Below, piece after piece: positions 17,847 to 27,395 of a DNA stretch of 48,208 nucleotides. The translations under genes were made by a program, and so were the position numbers. A model generated the notes under the pieces. The model saw only the letters and a program-made list of their open reading frames with translations. It did no database searches and was not told where the DNA came from. The DNA comes from Candidatus Kaiserbacteria bacterium CG10_big_fil_rev_8_21_14_0_10_59_10 (lineage in GTDB: Bacteria > Patescibacteriota > Minisyncoccia > Phycocordibacterales > UBA2100), in NCBI GenBank assembly GCA_002773285.1, contig PFBM01000014.1, positions 1 through 48,208 of the forward strand, written 5' to 3'. Position 1 is the stretch's first letter, and every line of letters starts with the position of its first letter.

Positions 17847-19202
17847 CTAGCCCATTTTCCCGAGCTTCTCTATCGCATTCGCGGTGCGCTCCGTAGACCT
17901 GCCGTCAAACATGCCGAGACGCGCACGGTCGTCTCGCCGCGCCTCTCTTTCCTCGCCGGAAAGGACAAATCCCCGTGCCAGCTGCGCCTCGAGTTCTGGA
18001 AGCGTTCGCGCGCGCCGCACGGAAGCGTACGGTTGATAAAATTCGTCGAAGCTCCGAAGCCGGAGCTTATAGGCAATAACGGGCGCGTCCGTTGCGAGTG
18101 CGGCCATCACGAGAGAAGATGTGAACATGCATACAGCGTCCGCAATCGCTGTAAGCCGATATGCGTCCCACTGTGTGTGCACAAGCACCACGTTGCGAGT
18201 TTTGAGTACGCGAAGATACTCATTCCACTCACCCTCAGGAATGCCCGGGTGAAGCTTGATGGCCAGCGTGTGGTTGTCCGGTACAAATGTCTCTATGATG
18301 CCAAACACGCTCCTCAACTCCTCGCGGATCGCTGGAAATTCCGCTGGATCGTACGTTCCCCTGAAATGTGTACCGAGTACGAGAAAGATATTTTCGGCAC
18401 TCGCGTTGAACTCTCTCTCGAATGCGCGTTTCGTTCCGCTGCGATCCCGGCATATCCGAGCCACGATATCGTGCGGCGGAAACCCAACGACTTCCATGCA
18501 CCTTCTCTCCAAACCTTGCACGGCATTTTCCTCGAACTGTGCATTGGAGTTTACGAGTATTTTTGCGATGGCGGAGTTGGAACCGCGAACCCAAGGATTT
18601 TTCGGCAAGAGCGTCCTCCAGAAGAGGACGAACGGAAGGAGCGCGCGAGGTTGATAAAAATGCGCTTCTTTCCCATCGTTCATCCGTACGTTCGCCGAGT
18701 ACATCCTGTGTATTATCAAACGCGCGAGCCGACGGAACGCAGTCAAGTGCGGCACGATGGACGACTTGTCTTCCTTGAGCGCGTCGAGGCGCATAAGCGT
18801 CTCGACGGGCAGAAGAATAGCGGGAATAGTGAGCTTCGATGCAGCGCGGAGAGCTGCCAGGGGATAAAAAAGTGCACGATCATCGGTCACGACGAACACT
18901 TCCGCGCCGCTTCGCTTCAAGTATGCCTTCACGTACCGGTATGATACCCATGCCGAAATAAGCGTGCCGAAAAAGGGTATGTAGCGACCGGCTCGCACTG
19001 CCCGTGCGTGCCAACCGCCGTTAACAAAGCCGTCGATCTGCACGTCTGCGCCATTGAAGTCGCTTACGCGCCTGAAATATTCTTCGCTCGGCTCACGCAG
19101 TATGAGCACGCAGCAGGAGTGCCCCCGCCTTTTGAGTTCATCTCGCACGCAATCAAACATCCGTACGTAGTGCCAATTATGAGCGAAGAAACAGACTACC
19201 AT
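17847..19202 (-). CDS. Putative GT-B-like glycosyltransferase (unassigned family)
   Basis: 451 aa; FVPDNHTLAIKLHPGIPEGEWNEYL, DAVCMFTSSLVMAALATDAPVIAYKL. Confidence 0.5.
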   Translation of the reverse strand: MVVCFFAHNWHYVRMFDCVRDELKRRGHSCCVLILREPSEEYFRRVSDFNGADVQIDGFVNGGWHARAVRAGRYIPFFGTLISAWVSYRYVKAYLKRSGAEVFVVTDDRALFYPLAALRAASKLTIPAILLPVETLMRLDALKEDKSSIVPHLTAFRRLARLIIHRMYSANVRMNDGKEAHFYQPRALLPFVLFWRTLLPKNPWVRGSNSAIAKILVNSNAQFEENAVQGLERRCMEVVGFPPHDIVARICRDRSGTKRAFEREFNASAENIFLVLGTHFRGTYDPAEFPAIREELRSVFGIIETFVPDNHTLAIKLHPGIPEGEWNEYLRVLKTRNVVLVHTQWDAYRLTAIADAVCMFTSSLVMAALATDAPVIAYKLRLRSFDEFYQPYASVRRARTLPELEAQLARGFVLSGEEREARRDDRARLGMFDGRSTERTANAIEKLGKMG

Positions 19203-19213
19203 GAGCGCGGGGT

Positions 19214-21034
19214 TTACGAGTGGTACATGCGTGCGAAATAGGAAGAAGGATCCGTAAGGAGCTGCTCCGGCGCACCTGATTCGACGAGCTTGCCTCTCTC
19301 CAGTACGAGGATGGTGTCGGCTCGCATAACGGTCGAAAGGCGGTGCGCGATGACAAAAACGGTAACATGACCCCTGAGAGCGAAGATCGACTCCTGAATA
19401 AGACGCTCTGACTCGTTATCAAGAGCGCTTGTCGCTTCGTCTAAAATGAGGATGTCCGGCTTTCCGGCCAGCGCGCGCGCGAGAACGAGCCGCTGACGTT
19501 GGCCACCGGAAAGCAATACGCCGCGATCGCCGATCCGCGTTCCGAGGCCGTCTGGCAGCGCCTCAACGACGTCAAGGACGTTCGCCTGCTTGAGCGCCTC
19601 AATAACATCCTCGCGCGAAACGGTCGGTCGATAGAAGCGTATGTTCTCGAAGACCGTATCGTTGAGCAAGAAGCTGTCCTGTGGCACGTACCCTATGTGC
19701 GAACGCCACTCATCAAGACGGATTTCGCGGATCGACACGCCATCAACGAGTATATCTCCCGCAGTGGGAGTGAACAGGCGAAGAATAAGGTCCGCAATGG
19801 ACGTCTTGCCGGCACCCGAGGAACCCACCAGACCGACAAGTGTACCCTTAGGGATACGGAACGACAAACCGGAAAGGACCGGTTTGTCTCCATCATACGC
19901 AAAGTACACATTGTCAAACGTGAGCTCGCCACTGAAGCGGAAATTTCTCCCGCTTGTCACGCTTTCTTCGCGACTTTGGCGAAGCCGTTTTTTAAAGCCG
20001 ACAACACTCTCGGCGAACGGAACGAACTGATTGATGGAATGGAGCGCGCCTTGGCCGGACTGAAGATAAAGAAAAATCTTTTGTATCAGGTACAAAAGCG
20101 CCACGAAAACGGCGATGTTCAAATTGCCGGTTACATACAGAAAGCCAAAAACGATAAGAATGAATATCAAGCTGACGGGCTGGATAATAACCGTTCCTAG
20201 AGCCTGCACGACCGCATTCCTTGTAAAGAGCGATTGGAACCTGGAAAGATAACTCTCGCCGACGTCCAAAACGGCAGTCTCCGCCCCGGCTGCTTTGACG
20301 CTCTTTAAGCCGCCGAGGTGCTCGACCATTAAGTGCGAAAACTCCTTTTCTGCATCACTCGTCTCCTCGCCTATAGACTTCGTCTTTTGCACTAGAGGAC
20401 GTAACACGAGAAGCAATATCCCACCGGCGAGAGCCGTAACGACGGTTATTAGCGGTGATAGAAGAAAGGCGATGACGAAGTACACGATGAATCCGCTCCA
20501 TGATTGGATGAATTGGGCGATGACCTCAAGAAGCCCCTGCGTGCGCCTTATGTCCCAATAGATGGTATTTTGGAGGTACCCGGCTTTTTGCTGCAACAGA
20601 AAACTCCATTGAGAACGCAAGGTTGCGGTAAGTAAGTGCGACATTTCCTTTTTCATAAAGTCGGCGGCGATGTAGGCGCGCAGGTAGGAAAAGGCGATGA
20701 GCGCGAACGCTCTTAGAGTAAAAACAGAAATTATGAGAAAGAAGAGGTACCTGAACTTGAACGGGACGCCGAAGAACGCGAACACTGCCTGGATACTTGA
20801 TGTGACAAAATCACCGGGAAGCGTTGCGTTCCCCATAAGAAAAGAGAGAAGCGGTACGACGGCGCTTATTCCTATACCGTCGAGGAAGGCGCTTACGAAG
20901 CCGAGCGCCGTGAGCGCCGCAATGTGTTTTCGGTAGCCGCCGAACGTCTCCACTAGAACCCGCGCGGAGCCGTCTTTGTAGAATTTCGTAACTGTACTGC
21001 TGTCGAGATTCGCCATGGTATTACTGTACGACAT
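19214..21034 (-). CDS. ABC transporter, fused permease and ATPase (MsbA/PglK-like flippase)
   Basis: N-terminal TM domain; GLVGSSGAGKTSIADLILRLF (Walker A), LLSGGQRQRLVLARALAGKPDILILDEATSALD. Confidence 0.93.
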   Translation of the reverse strand: MSYSNTMANLDSSTVTKFYKDGSARVLVETFGGYRKHIAALTALGFVSAFLDGIGISAVVPLLSFLMGNATLPGDFVTSSIQAVFAFFGVPFKFRYLFFLIISVFTLRAFALIAFSYLRAYIAADFMKKEMSHLLTATLRSQWSFLLQQKAGYLQNTIYWDIRRTQGLLEVIAQFIQSWSGFIVYFVIAFLLSPLITVVTALAGGILLLVLRPLVQKTKSIGEETSDAEKEFSHLMVEHLGGLKSVKAAGAETAVLDVGESYLSRFQSLFTRNAVVQALGTVIIQPVSLIFILIVFGFLYVTGNLNIAVFVALLYLIQKIFLYLQSGQGALHSINQFVPFAESVVGFKKRLRQSREESVTSGRNFRFSGELTFDNVYFAYDGDKPVLSGLSFRIPKGTLVGLVGSSGAGKTSIADLILRLFTPTAGDILVDGVSIREIRLDEWRSHIGYVPQDSFLLNDTVFENIRFYRPTVSREDVIEALKQANVLDVVEALPDGLGTRIGDRGVLLSGGQRQRLVLARALAGKPDILILDEATSALDNESERLIQESIFALRGHVTVFVIAHRLSTVMRADTILVLERGKLVESGAPEQLLTDPSSYFARMYHS

Positions 21035-22103
21035 CTCCCTCAGAGAGAGGCGTTCCGCGTTCGATATCGTGCGCCGCTCGCCTCCCTATCACATCGTCGT
21101 ACCGATTTGGGGAAAGGCCGTACGCCGGGCGAATAACGCGGACGTTCTTGGGGGTGAACACGTCCCCTTTCTTGATATCGGAGACCGCGAACAGAGAGCG
21201 GCGCAGTTTTTTGTAATTTTTCTCGTCCTCGCCTGCCGGGCCGTATCGCACGCGGCCGAGCAGGACTTCTGCACGCCGTATCCCGCGAACCATTTCTGCA
21301 AATTCATCCGGTTCTACGGAAAATCGAGAGTCCGGGCCTCCGGTACTGCGGTCCAACATGAAGTGTTTCTCGACGATAGAAGCGCCCGCGTATACGGACG
21401 CAACAGGGGCCTCAATACCTGCATTATTATCCGAGAAACCGCTGACTACATCGAAGCGCTCTGCGATATCTCGAATTGTGCGCAGATTCATACACTCCGG
21501 CCTCGGCTCATCCGCGTATGCCGTCACGCAATGCAATAATGCGACCTCTCTTGCGCCCGCTTCCCGCACGGTTCTCACGGCTTCCTCGACCTCATGGAGC
21601 TCCGCAAACCCGATAGAAAGAATCACGGGTTTTCCGGTAGACGCGACTTTTTTCAGGAGCGGTATGTCCGTTGCCTCATACGAGGCGATCTTGTAGCATG
21701 GCACATCCATCTCTTCCAAAAAATCAACGGCCGTCTCGTCGAACGGAGTCGAGAAAAAAGCGATGCCCAATTCCTCAGCGAGTTCTTTTAGCTTTGGCTG
21801 CCACTCCCACGGCGTGTAAGCCGTGGCGTACAGATCATAAAGATTTGATTTTTTCCACGACTCCGGCGTGTTTTCCCCCTCCAAAAAAAACCACTTCTTA
21901 TCCGAATCGATCGTCATCGTGTCCGGTGTGTAGGTCTGGAACTTCACGGCATCCGCTCCAGCCGCCTTCGCCGCTTTCACGAGCGCTTCCGCCTCCTCGT
22001 ATTTTTGATGGTGGTTGGCTGAGATTTCGGCAACTATAAAACACGGCTCTCCCGGGCCGATCTTCCTGCCGGAAACAACAAGGGGCACCATATCCACAGC
22101 CAT
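21021..22103 (-). CDS. pseI: Pseudaminic acid synthase (NeuB family)
   Basis: CFIVAEISANHHQKYEEAEALVKAAKAAGADAVKFQTYTPDTMTID...FFSTPFDETAVDFLEEMDVPCYKIASYE...SGFSDNNAG...GASIVEKHFMLDRSTGGPDSRFS. Confidence 0.9.
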   Translation of the reverse strand: MAVDMVPLVVSGRKIGPGEPCFIVAEISANHHQKYEEAEALVKAAKAAGADAVKFQTYTPDTMTIDSDKKWFFLEGENTPESWKKSNLYDLYATAYTPWEWQPKLKELAEELGIAFFSTPFDETAVDFLEEMDVPCYKIASYEATDIPLLKKVASTGKPVILSIGFAELHEVEEAVRTVREAGAREVALLHCVTAYADEPRPECMNLRTIRDIAERFDVVSGFSDNNAGIEAPVASVYAGASIVEKHFMLDRSTGGPDSRFSVEPDEFAEMVRGIRRAEVLLGRVRYGPAGEDEKNYKKLRRSLFAVSDIKKGDVFTPKNVRVIRPAYGLSPNRYDDVIGRRAAHDIERGTPLSEGDVVQ

Positions 22104-22128
22104 ATTACGGCACTATAGCACTCCTTCC

Positions 22129-22770
22129 TTATTTCTCCTTTTTGTAGATCTTTAGTTCGTAGGTATGGCCGCGATGTCTGAAAAAAGCAGGGTACCGCTC
22201 ATTGTCCACGACGCGCAGCAAGTTGAATTGCTCCGCAATGGATTTATCCGGGTCGAGCTCGCTGTCTTTCGGCGTTCGGCGTCGATAGAACGTTTCGGTT
22301 CCTTTCTGTTTCCTCCCCCCTTTCGGCGGAAATGTCTCCAGGAATTCTAGGACAAGAGCTATCGTCAGTTCGCCTTGTCTCTCACGAAGCTCATCTACTA
22401 ATTCATGTCCTTCGAAATGTAACGTGCCTTCCGCGTACACGTCGCCGCTATCAACCGCCTCCCCCGCCTCAAATAGCGTGACGGGAATGTCTGTCCTCCC
22501 CTCGAGTATCTGCCACGTGAGCGGCGACCAGCCTTTCCCCTCGGGCAGAGCGCTTCCGTGCACGACGATATTGTGGGTGTTTCTTGCCCGTATATCAGCA
22601 GGCACCATTTTCTCGCAACTTAAGAAAACTGCGCAGTCGCCCTCTGGCATTGCTTCGGCGCTATTAATGAGTACGACATCGTGCCCTCGTTTCTTCAATT
22701 CCGACGATAACTTCTTGGCATACGGAACTATCCAACTTTTAGGATTGTCAACAAGGAGGGCAATTTTCAT
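22129..22770 (-). CDS. Formyltransferase-like protein (sugar N-formyltransferase candidate)
   Basis: Formyl_trans-like: HNIVVHGSALPEGKGWSPLTWQILEGRTDIPVTLFEAGEAVDSGDVYAEGTLHFEGHEL; C-terminal RVVDNERYPAFFRHRGHTYELKIY. Confidence 0.8.
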   Translation of the reverse strand: MKIALLVDNPKSWIVPYAKKLSSELKKRGHDVVLINSAEAMPEGDCAVFLSCEKMVPADIRARNTHNIVVHGSALPEGKGWSPLTWQILEGRTDIPVTLFEAGEAVDSGDVYAEGTLHFEGHELVDELRERQGELTIALVLEFLETFPPKGGRKQKGTETFYRRRTPKDSELDPDKSIAEQFNLLRVVDNERYPAFFRHRGHTYELKIYKKEK

Positions 22771-23453
22771 ACTCTACGGTACACGAGCTCGAACGCCTCG
22801 GCGGCGGGAAAGCCCGCTTGGCCACCCCTCACCCTCGCGAGCGCCTCCAAATACTCCGCGGAACGCGGATGCGGAAAGCTTCGGATCTCGGACCTGTACG
22901 CGCGCATGGCCGCGATCTTCTTTTTGAGCTGAGCTTCTGTAAGCCCGACGAACACCTGCGGCCGGAATAACGGGCGTGTGAAGTTCCATTCCGTAGAGGA
23001 CGGTACTTCGAACGCACGCACCTCCATCACGCTGCCGTCTTTCGCTGGACGAACTGCGGTGAGAACAGCATCAGATGTTATACGATGGTCCACATTTACA
23101 TCGGAGCCATGGTGAGTATAGACGATGTGCGGCTGCATCTCCTTCATAACCGCCTCGATACCGTGCACCACGGAAAGAAGCGGGACGCTGTCAAAGGCGT
23201 TGTCAGGCAAGCTCTTCTGCACCGGCGCGCCAGCTCCGAGGAACTTGAGTGCCTTCTGAGAGCATGCATAGAGCTTCTTTTGCTCGCGTTCAATGCGCTC
23301 GCGCGGCACTCCGGCGCGTGACGATATGTCTTCGCCGAGAATAAGGACGCGTACGTTGTCCTCCTCCTCAATGTGGCGCGCGATCGCGCCTCCCGCCCCG
23401 AGTATTTCATCATCGGGATGCGCAGCTATAACGAGAATGTTTTGTTTCGACAT
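22767..23453 (-). CDS. PIG-L/LmbE family N-deacetylase
   Basis: NILVIAAHPDDEILGAGGAIARH...VYTHHGSDVNVDHRITSDAVLTAVRP. Confidence 0.93.
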   Translation of the reverse strand: MSKQNILVIAAHPDDEILGAGGAIARHIEEEDNVRVLILGEDISSRAGVPRERIEREQKKLYACSQKALKFLGAGAPVQKSLPDNAFDSVPLLSVVHGIEAVMKEMQPHIVYTHHGSDVNVDHRITSDAVLTAVRPAKDGSVMEVRAFEVPSSTEWNFTRPLFRPQVFVGLTEAQLKKKIAAMRAYRSEIRSFPHPRSAEYLEALARVRGGQAGFPAAEAFELVYRRV

Positions 23454-23456
23454 ACG

Positions 23457-24134
23457 TTAGGTTATTTCGGCGTCAGCAGATACGCTTCCCTTTTTAAGGC
23501 GAGCGTTGCGCAACGTTATGCGCCTATCGCCGCACTCTACGAAGGCCGGAGGGTATTCGGGCGCATCTAGCATCCTAATAAAATCATATGCTTGGCGCAT
23601 TGTCAGTCGAGAAGGAAGTTTGCTCATCTCGGGCGTTCGGCGCTTGAACGTAACAGCTTTTCCTCTCTGCGGTTTGGGCCGCAACTGCTTTGCCACTATG
23701 TCCGTCATCATCGCAAAAGAAAGCGCCGATGCCTCCTTATAGATATCGTGCGCGCTTCCATGTCCAATGTTGAGTGCGCGCTTCATGTATATTGGCCCGG
23801 TATCAAGGCCGCCATCAACCCGAAGTGCTGATATCTTCGTTCTGTATATGCCGCGTGATAAGAGGTTCTGCAAAGGCGAGCCGCCTCGCCCGAACGGTAG
23901 ATCAGTCATGTGAAAGACGACGCACTCGAATTGCTCATGCACGCTTTTTGGGATGATCCACGACCAGTGCGGAAAAAAAATATAGCGCGGATTCAGCTTG
24001 CGCAAACGCTCCGGCGTCAGGTCTTCTTTTCGAGATATAAGGACCTTTCGGCAGCCCTGTGGGGGGTGCCATCGCCGGAATTGCTTCATATTCCATGGTC
24101 GTATGGCGGCAACGACAAGGGTTTCTTTGAGCAT
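23457..24134 (-). CDS. Second formyltransferase-like protein
   Basis: FFPHWSWIIPKSVHEQFECVVFHMTDLPFGRGGSPLQNLLSRGIYRTKISALRVDGGLDTGPIYMKRALNIG; C-terminal RMLDAPEYPPAFVECGDRRITLRNARL. Confidence 0.82.
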   Translation of the reverse strand: MLKETLVVAAIRPWNMKQFRRWHPPQGCRKVLISRKEDLTPERLRKLNPRYIFFPHWSWIIPKSVHEQFECVVFHMTDLPFGRGGSPLQNLLSRGIYRTKISALRVDGGLDTGPIYMKRALNIGHGSAHDIYKEASALSFAMMTDIVAKQLRPKPQRGKAVTFKRRTPEMSKLPSRLTMRQAYDFIRMLDAPEYPPAFVECGDRRITLRNARLKKGSVSADAEIT

Positions 24135-24139
24135 AACCC

Positions 24140-24817
24140 TTACGAGAGCATATAAGAGCGGATTTGTCCAATCTCTTGCGCCCGCTCCGGGTACCTACCG
24201 CGAAGCGCCTGGAGAGCCCGTTCTACAAGATCTTCATCTCCCGTAATACTGTCTTTGCTCCGATGGTACACAAAGACAGGTCTGGAGACGTGCATTCCCC
24301 GCCAGCGCCCCCACGTCCGAAAAAGAATGTCGTACTCTGGAAAGATCGTGTCGTAGGAGTATCCGCCTTCCACAAAAAAACTCTCGCGTCGCCACGCGAA
24401 TGCTCCTGCGGGTGCTGCGAGAGGACTCTTCGGGCGCACGAGTTTTGTATCTCCCTTGTATTCCTCAAAATAATCACCATATACATACGCGACATCGTGT
24501 TGGAATCCCGAAGCAAAGGAGGAGATGGCTTCCGGAGTCGCCTCATCATCGGCATCCAAAAAAATGAGGATTTCTCCGCGTGCTTCCTGTGCACCAGTTT
24601 TCCCCGCCCCGGCAACACCGGCATTTTCCTGGCGAATGAGACGGATCAGGGGCGAGCGGAAGGTAGACACCACCGCACATGTACTGTCCGTCGACCCGTC
24701 GTCGACGACCACTATTTCGTATGACTCTTTGGGAAAGTCCTGCTCGAGCGCGCTTTCCACCGTACGACGGATGGTTGATTCTGCGTTGTGTGCACGAATG
24801 ACAAACGAGGCGCGCAT
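24140..24817 (-). CDS. Glycosyltransferase family 2
   Basis: MRASFVIRAHNAESTIRRTVESALEQDFPKESYEIVVVDDGSTDST...GEILIFLDADDEA. Confidence 0.93.
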   Translation of the reverse strand: MRASFVIRAHNAESTIRRTVESALEQDFPKESYEIVVVDDGSTDSTCAVVSTFRSPLIRLIRQENAGVAGAGKTGAQEARGEILIFLDADDEATPEAISSFASGFQHDVAYVYGDYFEEYKGDTKLVRPKSPLAAPAGAFAWRRESFFVEGGYSYDTIFPEYDILFRTWGRWRGMHVSRPVFVYHRSKDSITGDEDLVERALQALRGRYPERAQEIGQIRSYMLS

Positions 24818-24825
24818 AGTACGGA

Positions 24826-25983
24826 TTACCGCTGTGCCTCTAGTGAATAATCCCCGTACTTCTTGACAAGACTATGGTCGGGAGCCCGCTGCAGCGAACC
24901 ATCCGAATTCACTTCGAACAACATCTTATCGGTGAATGAATCCACTATCGTATCGAATTCTTCGGGAGTCATGTTGAAAAACTCAAGAAACTCAGAAATA
25001 GCGACTTTTGGCCACTTGCCGTCGTACTCGGTCACGAGCTTGACCGCCTCATCGCGTGTAATGCGACCATTTCTGACGTCCAGGCATGCATGATCCGTCG
25101 CGCGGCCGAACCCGAATTTCACGAACTTCAAATAATCGTGAACAGCAACGATGGCGTCATCGAGATTCTCGTAGTTCGTATACGTTCCCTCCACCGGCCC
25201 GTCCTCCTTCACCGAGAAACCGTATTTCTGCATGAGCTGCACCTGCTGCCGCGCGTCCCATTTGAAATAGTACCCAAGGAAGGCACCGAAGAGGCCGGCC
25301 TCTTCGAGCTCTTTATCGCTCGGATAAAAGTACGAGACAAGATCTTCTTTGGTGATGCCCTCAACCCCGATCATATCCTCGACGCGAAGGCCGAGGAGGC
25401 CTCCGAACTCTTCGAGCCATCTGCGGTCAAGCACGTTCTTCATGCGAGCCGCTTTCGGTCCTCCGTATTCAAGTTGTGAATTCTCTCCCCAGAGAACGAG
25501 AGGGATCCTGAACTGAACCGCCACGCGTACCGAAAAGGTAAAAATACCGATATGGTTCGGCCACTCGTGGTCACCCACCTGCTTGAACGCATAGAGGCAC
25601 ATTTTCTTATATATTTCCGGATTCTTCTTAAACTCGAGTAGGTCACCGAATTGCCGAATGTTCTCAAGGTTTTTTCTTCCCAGTTCGTTGCGCAATGTCG
25701 CCTCGAAATTTACCATGAGCGGATTCAGACCGTACTTGCGAGCCATGTATGCCTGGTAGTGACTGTCCTTCCCGCCTGAGATAGGAATGACGCAGTCGTA
25801 ATTCCCGCCGCTTTTATTCTTGAAGCGCGAGACGAGCTCGCGGAATTCCGTTTCGCGCGCTTCCCAATCTATGGTGCCTTTCATCTCCGCAGAACGGCAC
25901 GCATCACATACACCCTCTTCATCGAACGAGAGGTCCGGCTTGGTATTCGGCATCACGCATTTGGTGCAGTACCGGAAAGACAT
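24826..25983 (-). CDS. N-acetyl sugar amidotransferase (WbpG/PseA-like)
   Basis: MSFRYCTKCVMPNTKPDLSFDEEGVCDACRSAE...YDCVIPISGGKDSHYQAYMARKYGLNPLMV...NHIGIFTFSVRVAVQFRIPLVLWGENSQLEYGG. Confidence 0.93.
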   Translation of the reverse strand: MSFRYCTKCVMPNTKPDLSFDEEGVCDACRSAEMKGTIDWEARETEFRELVSRFKNKSGGNYDCVIPISGGKDSHYQAYMARKYGLNPLMVNFEATLRNELGRKNLENIRQFGDLLEFKKNPEIYKKMCLYAFKQVGDHEWPNHIGIFTFSVRVAVQFRIPLVLWGENSQLEYGGPKAARMKNVLDRRWLEEFGGLLGLRVEDMIGVEGITKEDLVSYFYPSDKELEEAGLFGAFLGYYFKWDARQQVQLMQKYGFSVKEDGPVEGTYTNYENLDDAIVAVHDYLKFVKFGFGRATDHACLDVRNGRITRDEAVKLVTEYDGKWPKVAISEFLEFFNMTPEEFDTIVDSFTDKMLFEVNSDGSLQRAPDHSLVKKYGDYSLEAQR

Positions 25984-25984
25984 A

Positions 25985-26635
25985 TCAACGACGTTTCTCA
26001 AGGAGATACATTTGGCTCACGTTCTTTTCGTCCGTCATTCGATATTTCCTTTCCTTAACAACTTTCAGGTCCGCGAACGTGTCCGCGAACAATCCACAGA
26101 AGTCAGCTTTCCAAAGAAGGTCGCTCGTTCCTCGATACGTTACTTCAGTATATTCAGGCGAATAATACTCGAATCCCCAGATGTAATGACTCGATACTCT
26201 GTGCATCTCGGAAATGATGCTCTTAATATCGTCCGGGGAAATATGGATGAGAACGCCCGATGTGTACACGAGATCGAACGCTCCATCACTAAAGGGCACA
26301 TCAAAGCCAGACCCGAGGATGACCTCGACTTCGGGATGGAGCTTTTTCGCCTGTGACACGGCGTACTCATTTATCTCGAGACCCGTTAGGTTCGTGAATC
26401 CCATGCGGCGGAGGAATTCAAGCTGCACGCCAATGTTCGCCCCCACCTCCAGTATCTTTAAGTCCCGCGGAATATCCGCAAGAAACTCTTCATTCATCGC
26501 GGTACGCGACACATCGTAGTCCTTAAGATACAGACGGTCAAACTCCTCGGGAGATTGCGGGTTGCGATCCGTGTACTTTTTCCCCATCTCCCCCGCCCAC
26601 TCAAAGAGCTGCTTTGTGACCTTCGTTTTGCCCAT
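25985..26635 (-). CDS. SAM-dependent methyltransferase, pseudaminic-acid-biosynthesis-associated methylase type
   Basis: MSRTAMNEEFLADIPRDLKILEVGANIGVQLEFLRRMGFTNLTGLEINEYAV (context ...YDVSRTAMNEEFL...) resembles the Pse-associated methylase family; neighbours are pse genes. Confidence 0.8.
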   Translation of the reverse strand: MGKTKVTKQLFEWAGEMGKKYTDRNPQSPEEFDRLYLKDYDVSRTAMNEEFLADIPRDLKILEVGANIGVQLEFLRRMGFTNLTGLEINEYAVSQAKKLHPEVEVILGSGFDVPFSDGAFDLVYTSGVLIHISPDDIKSIISEMHRVSSHYIWGFEYYSPEYTEVTYRGTSDLLWKADFCGLFADTFADLKVVKERKYRMTDEKNVSQMYLLEKRR

Positions 26636-26645
26636 GCGGCAAATC

Positions 26646-27395
26646 CTACCCGATTCGAGCGGGAAATCCAACGTCCGCGAGCGCTCGCTTTATCACATTC
26701 GGCGTTACCTGCGTGTATTGGAACATACTTGCGGCAGCCACCGCCGACGCGCCAGCCTGTACGGCTTTAACGCAGTCGCCGGGGATACCCGCGCCGCCTA
26801 GCGCGATGACCGGGATGCGCACCGCATCAGCGACCGCTCGGATAAGCTCTGTATCGTATCCCTCCATCGTGCCATCAAGATCAATCGAATTAAGTAATAT
26901 CTCACCGGCACCTAAATCTTCGACCTCCTTGGCCCACGATACCGCATCCTTACCGCCATCAGCGGAACCGCCATGCGTGAATACGCGCCAGCCGGCATGT
27001 ACCATCCGCACGTCGATTGAAACAACAACACACTGACTCCCGTAGCGACGCGATGCTTCTGCGATAAGCCGGGGGCATTCAAGTACAGCCGAATTCATGG
27101 CCACCTTATCGGCGCCGGCTGAGAGCAGGAGCTGCACGTCCTCTACCGTTTTTACGCCACCACCGAGCGTTACCGGCATGAAGCACTCCTTGGTAACCGC
27201 TTCAACGATCCATCGCTCTATGCCGCGCTTCCCCGCGTCCAGATCGAGAAAAATGAGTTCGTCCACGTCCCGGGCGTTAAAAACCCTGACGGCCGCTACG
27301 TAGTTACCGATATTTCGATGATCGCGGAATCGGACGCTCTTCACGAGCTTGTGGTCCTTTATGGTCAGACATGGAATGACGCGAACTTTAAGCAT
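26646..27395 (-). CDS. HisF-like amidation protein (WbuZ/HisF2)
   Basis: MLKVRVIPCLTIKDHKLVKSVRFRDHRNIGNYVAAVRVFNARDVDELIFLDLDA...VTLGGGVKTVEDVQLLLSAGADKVAMNSAVLE; adjacent to hisH- and wbpG-like genes; no other his genes seen. Confidence 0.92.
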   Translation of the reverse strand: MLKVRVIPCLTIKDHKLVKSVRFRDHRNIGNYVAAVRVFNARDVDELIFLDLDAGKRGIERWIVEAVTKECFMPVTLGGGVKTVEDVQLLLSAGADKVAMNSAVLECPRLIAEASRRYGSQCVVVSIDVRMVHAGWRVFTHGGSADGGKDAVSWAKEVEDLGAGEILLNSIDLDGTMEGYDTELIRAVADAVRIPVIALGGAGIPGDCVKAVQAGASAVAAASMFQYTQVTPNVIKRALADVGFPARIG

